Positions 60,660 through 64,000 of a DNA stretch of 64,000 nucleotides are shown one piece after another (within the stretch, counting starts at the first letter, position 1; each line of letters opens with the position of its first letter). Where the stretch lies: contig NC_079511.1 of the NCBI RefSeq assembly GCF_000801105.2, positions 10,842,784 to 10,906,783 of the forward strand, given 5' to 3'. Under the pieces are notes generated by a model. That model saw only the letters and a list, made by a program, of their open reading frames with translations. It was not told the DNA's origin and did not search any database. This DNA comes from Raphanus sativus (Eukaryota; Streptophyta; Magnoliopsida; Brassicales; Brassicaceae). A program made the translations under genes and the position numbers.

Positions 60660-61842
60660 AACCACATAGGTGTGGTCGGGTGGCGCATGCCATCCCAAGC
60701 AAAGCCGGTCCTACGGGTAGGCACTTTACATGATATCCGAAGTGGTACTCAAACCTGATCCGAAAAATCCGAACCGAAATCCAAACCAAAGTTGCAAAAT
60801 ACCCGAACGGGTATTAAGTTAGGAGAGATTGGATATTCGAACCCGAACGGGTAATACCCGAACCCGAATGGATATCCGAAGATAACCGAACATATGTATA
60901 CTCACCCTTATATTTCTAGTTTACATCTCTCATTTTATTTAAAATATTTATATTGATGTTACACATACTTCAAAATCATATATTATATATATAATTAAAG
61001 AGAAAATAATATAATATTCATTTAAAATGCATGTCAAAATTTTTGTTTTATGTATTAACAAAAGTTACATCCAAAGTTTAAAAATAATAGCCAAATTAAT
61101 ATTTTTATTTTTAAAATGTTATCTCCAAATCTATTAATCATTCAATCTATGAAAAGTAAAAAAAAATCAGTTAAGTGAAATCTATATTTTTAAATACAAA
61201 AAACTTAAAAAATGAAAAAATTATTTTATTTCTTTTTAAAATCTAAATATCTGAACCCGATCAAAAAAACTGAACCCGAACTAAAAATACCCGAACCCGA
61301 CCCAAAGTATAGAAATACCCGAACGGATTCTATATCCCTATACCGAAATACCCGAAAATCCGAAATACCCGACCCGAACTCGAACGGGTATCCAAATGCC
61401 CACCCCAAACCGGTCCTATAAATATTTGGGCTAGAAACTAAAAAAATTTTGGCCTGTTAAATATTCAAAATAAAAAAAAATGTGAAAAATTTTGGCCTGT
61501 TAAATATCATGACCTTATTAAGCCAACAATAGTATAACCACCAAGTTGGCTGAACAAACTTTTGACAAAAAGTGTGACCGGATTCTCATTTAATATTTCA
61601 CGGCCGGAAGCATGTTCTTCACCCGCTTCCGTTAAGAGCCGGTTCTGGTCCCGAGTGTTCCTAAAGAACCTAAGTTCGAATCCGCATTAATTCAGGTTTA
61701 CCCATTCAGATGGTCACACATCAGGGGTATCTAACACCTTTTACGAACAACCGGGTCTTACTGACGCGATTGTCAGACCTTCGAATGATTAGTCAGTTAT
61801 ATCTCGACATGCGGGATACCTCCGAATTATAAAAAAAAAATG
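60660..61842 (+). mobile_element. tRNA-type SINE, interrupted by nested insertions
   Basis: The block is bounded by AAATACAGAA at 60650-60659 and 61843-61852, and ends in an A run (61831-61840). Its left end has an A-box-like sequence (TGGTCGGGTGG, 60673-60683). A B-box-like AGTTCGAATCC lies near 61673, far too distant for a SINE unless other DNA has inserted between. AGCCGGTCCT at about 60703 and AGCCGGTTCT at about 61627 could be the duplicated target of a middle element. Confidence 0.5.
60714..61410. mobile_element. hAT-like non-autonomous element nested in the SINE
   Basis: Flanked by an 8-bp perfect duplication CGGTCCTA (60706-60713 and 61411-61418), the size made by hAT transposases. 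The ends are imperfect inverted repeats (CGGGTAGGCAC and, inverted, TTTGGGGTGGGCATTT). The interior is AT-rich, with ATCCGAACCCGAAC words at both sides. No transposase. Confidence 0.6.
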
Positions 61843-61852
61843 AAATACAGAA

Positions 61853-62785
61853 GATTAGATAGATACTAAATATGACAGAATATTACACTTTTACGTTTAG
61901 AATACGGCTTGTTTTATAGTAATATTAAATTTCCAATTAATCAAACATAGAAACGTATTCTTTAAGCGCAATAAAAAAAGAACAATCGGAACCTACTTTA
62001 GGTAGAACATGGTATTTTTTACTAACGTGCATTCGCCAGTTACCCCTAGATTTAGATGTGCATGGTCCATGACTCCATGCAGAATGACGTTATCAGTGGG
62101 CTCGATCGTAGTGTGTGATCGAAAGTCTAGCCAGGAATATGTGGCGTGCGATTGATCTAAAGTCGAGCTTTTCCTTAATTATCGGACTCATAAACTCAGC
62201 GTCTTATCATATTGTGCCATTTCTTTTGTATATTCCTTTAGATGTTTTCGGATTTCTAATAAGATTGGAGGAAATAAGATAAAGAGATAAATATATATTT
62301 AGCCAGGAAACAGTCCAAAGCTCTTCTTAACATCTTCGGTCCACGGCTCATTTACTTGATAATTATAGGGGCTGGTCGTAAACGTCGGTTCTAGATTTTT
62401 TTTTTTCATTTTAAGCTATCAGAATATCAGATAGATCGTAGGTTACAATTTATGTAAATGTCTTATAATATTTTAAGAAAGAAAAATAGAGATTATCATT
62501 AAACACGTGATATACCCATCCGATGAACGTGTTTCACATTATCACATTTCTTAAAGCCAATTTAAAATTTTCTTCGTGCTTTTAACGCTTCTAAGAAAAA
62601 ATATGCACACCAAGCTGACCATCGTAGTCTTTTGTGCTCATATATAGAAATAACCAGTGACCAAAACAAAATAGAACTGATACATGAGTAACATAACTAT
62701 ATTCAACTTTCAGGCACAATAACTTCTGCATGTACGTATCGAATATTTATGAACTTCTTGCATTCCATGGTCTTTTAAGTATTAA
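61853..62785. other. Intergenic, nothing recognised
   Basis: AT-rich sequence without a supported gene or element boundary. Confidence 0.45.
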
Positions 62786-63498
62786 CTAGAACTTGATCCG
62801 CACCCCCGTGCAAATGTTTGGTTTAATTTATTTTCAACATAAATTCATAAATCGTTGGTTTTATAGAAAAAAATTCATATATATTTTTTATGTTTTGTAA
62901 TTTATATGTAGAGTATAATATATTATTTTATAATATAATTTTTTGATAATATTTTTTTATTTGTACATACTATTATATTAAAAAATTTATAACTTGATGC
63001 AATTTGATATAATTGTACTATTCATATATTAACTTGTTATTTTATTAATTTATTTTAAAATGAAGTAACGTTCTAGAATTTCTAATTGTTTGCATTAGTT
63101 TTCTATGAATTATTATTATTTTGTGATATTTTGTTTTCTTCAAAATTTAATTTTAGAAATTTTTATAATTGACTAAACCAAATAAGGTAATACTGTATTT
63201 AAAATTTGTTTTATATAATATATAAAATATATATTTCAGTTATTGCTTTTAATTTCACCATAAAAAACAACAACCATCGTAATTAATTGATTTGAATTTA
63301 TTTTAAATGTATTGATAGAATCTATAAATAAAAAGAAATACAAAAGAAATATTCAATTTATTGTAAATACAAAAGCTAAATATGCAAATAAAAAAATACG
63401 TAATATGCTATCAATGTTTCCAAACAATTCTCATTTTATTCTCCTATTCATGTTTCCAAACAGTACTAAAAGATATTTCAGTTTTAATAATATATATA
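62786..63498 (-). mobile_element. Second, decayed Helitron
   Basis: On the minus strand the 3' end is a small hairpin (GCACGGGGGTGC) followed by GGATCAAGTT and CTAG at 62786, then T. A 5'-end-like ATTATTAAAACTGAAATATC lies at about 63475-63495, but the leading TC has dissolved into a TA-repeat. It is shorter and more decayed than the Helitron at 57.7 kb. Confidence 0.5.
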
Positions 63499-64000
63499 CA
63501 TATATATACAAGAATATGATAAATTGATTTACACATGTCCGTATATGTTTATATCTTTCAGGGCCGTTTCAAACTTTATAGAGACCCTGTTCAGATTTTT
63601 TTTAATACATTTTAATAATCAGGAATAGTTTATATGCCTCTTGACATATCATTACCGTATAAAATAAATACAAAAATCTAGTTATTTTTTAAAAAATCTA
63701 ATAATGATATTTTCGAATTTTTGATGCAAAATTATCAATCGAATGAACTTGATCATTTGAATTTTTTAATGTAAAATCATCGACTAAATCACCAAGTTTG
63801 ATATTCTTTTAGTCATTCTTCTAGCTTTTTCAGTTTTTTTCTGATGTTCATTATATTCATAATCAGAAATTATAATCTATAGATATAATAGTATAAAATA
63901 TGGATAATGGTTAGATAAAAAGTTGTAGGCTCTAGCCTTTAAAAAAAAAGTTGTAGACTCTTCTTTTTTTCTTGTCGACAGAAAATGTAAACTCTTTTCT
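63499..64000. other. Window end, AT-rich
   Basis: No feature supported. Confidence 0.4.

Overview
The window looks like nuclear DNA from a Brassicaceae plant, most likely a Brassica. It is AT-rich, the genes carry short GT-AG introns, and the long AT-rich gaps are full of transposon debris. From memory, the genes between about 7 and 32 kb match a run of Arabidopsis thaliana chromosome 1 genes around At1g27000-At1g27100: a tandem DUF569 gene, a glycine-rich caprin-like protein, PTST2, an RCC1-repeat protein, the HD-Zip I factor HB54, a DUF1338 gene and a DUF1664 gene. No alignment was run.

Layout. 1-7.2 kb: no intact gene; a 5' fragment of a UTP25/NOF1-type ribosome-biogenesis gene lies at 2.6-3.8 kb on the minus strand, with its promoter-like sequence but a lost start codon and an in-frame stop. 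7.3-20.6 kb: the gene-dense island (DUF569, glycine-rich protein and PTST2 on plus; RCC1 and HB54 on minus). 20.6-25.6 kb: gene-poor, with a LINE-like insertion bounded by an 11-bp target duplication. 25.6-32.1 kb: a DUF1338 gene that appears to have lost its first exon to repeats, a frameshifted RING-H2 pseudogene and an intact 12-exon DUF1664 gene.

34.6-51.2 kb is the most remarkable part. A huge UTP20/DRIM-type ribosome-biogenesis gene (34.6-45.4 kb) is flanked on its 3' side by a copy of its own 3' end (32.3-32.6 kb) and on its 5' side by a copy of its own first exons (49.6-51.2 kb). Between the gene and the 5' copy sits a beta-COP (coatomer) gene whose two ends are intact but whose middle, about 230 codons, is gone. 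A triplicated 19-bp motif lies at the break, and a 225-bp direct repeat brackets the whole beta-COP segment.

51-64 kb is a transposon graveyard: a solo LTR with a 5-bp target duplication, a possible hAT-like element with a long GA microsatellite, LINE and RNase H fragments placed head to head, two Helitrons on the minus strand, a LINE-like insertion with a 14-bp target duplication, and a SINE apparently interrupted by a second element and then a hAT-like element.

There is no operon logic here. The shared theme is that three loci (UTP25 fragment, UTP20 gene, glycine-rich protein) carry telo-box motifs near their starts, as is common for plant translation and ribosome-biogenesis genes. I found no unknown multi-gene system; the novelty is in the structural rearrangements.
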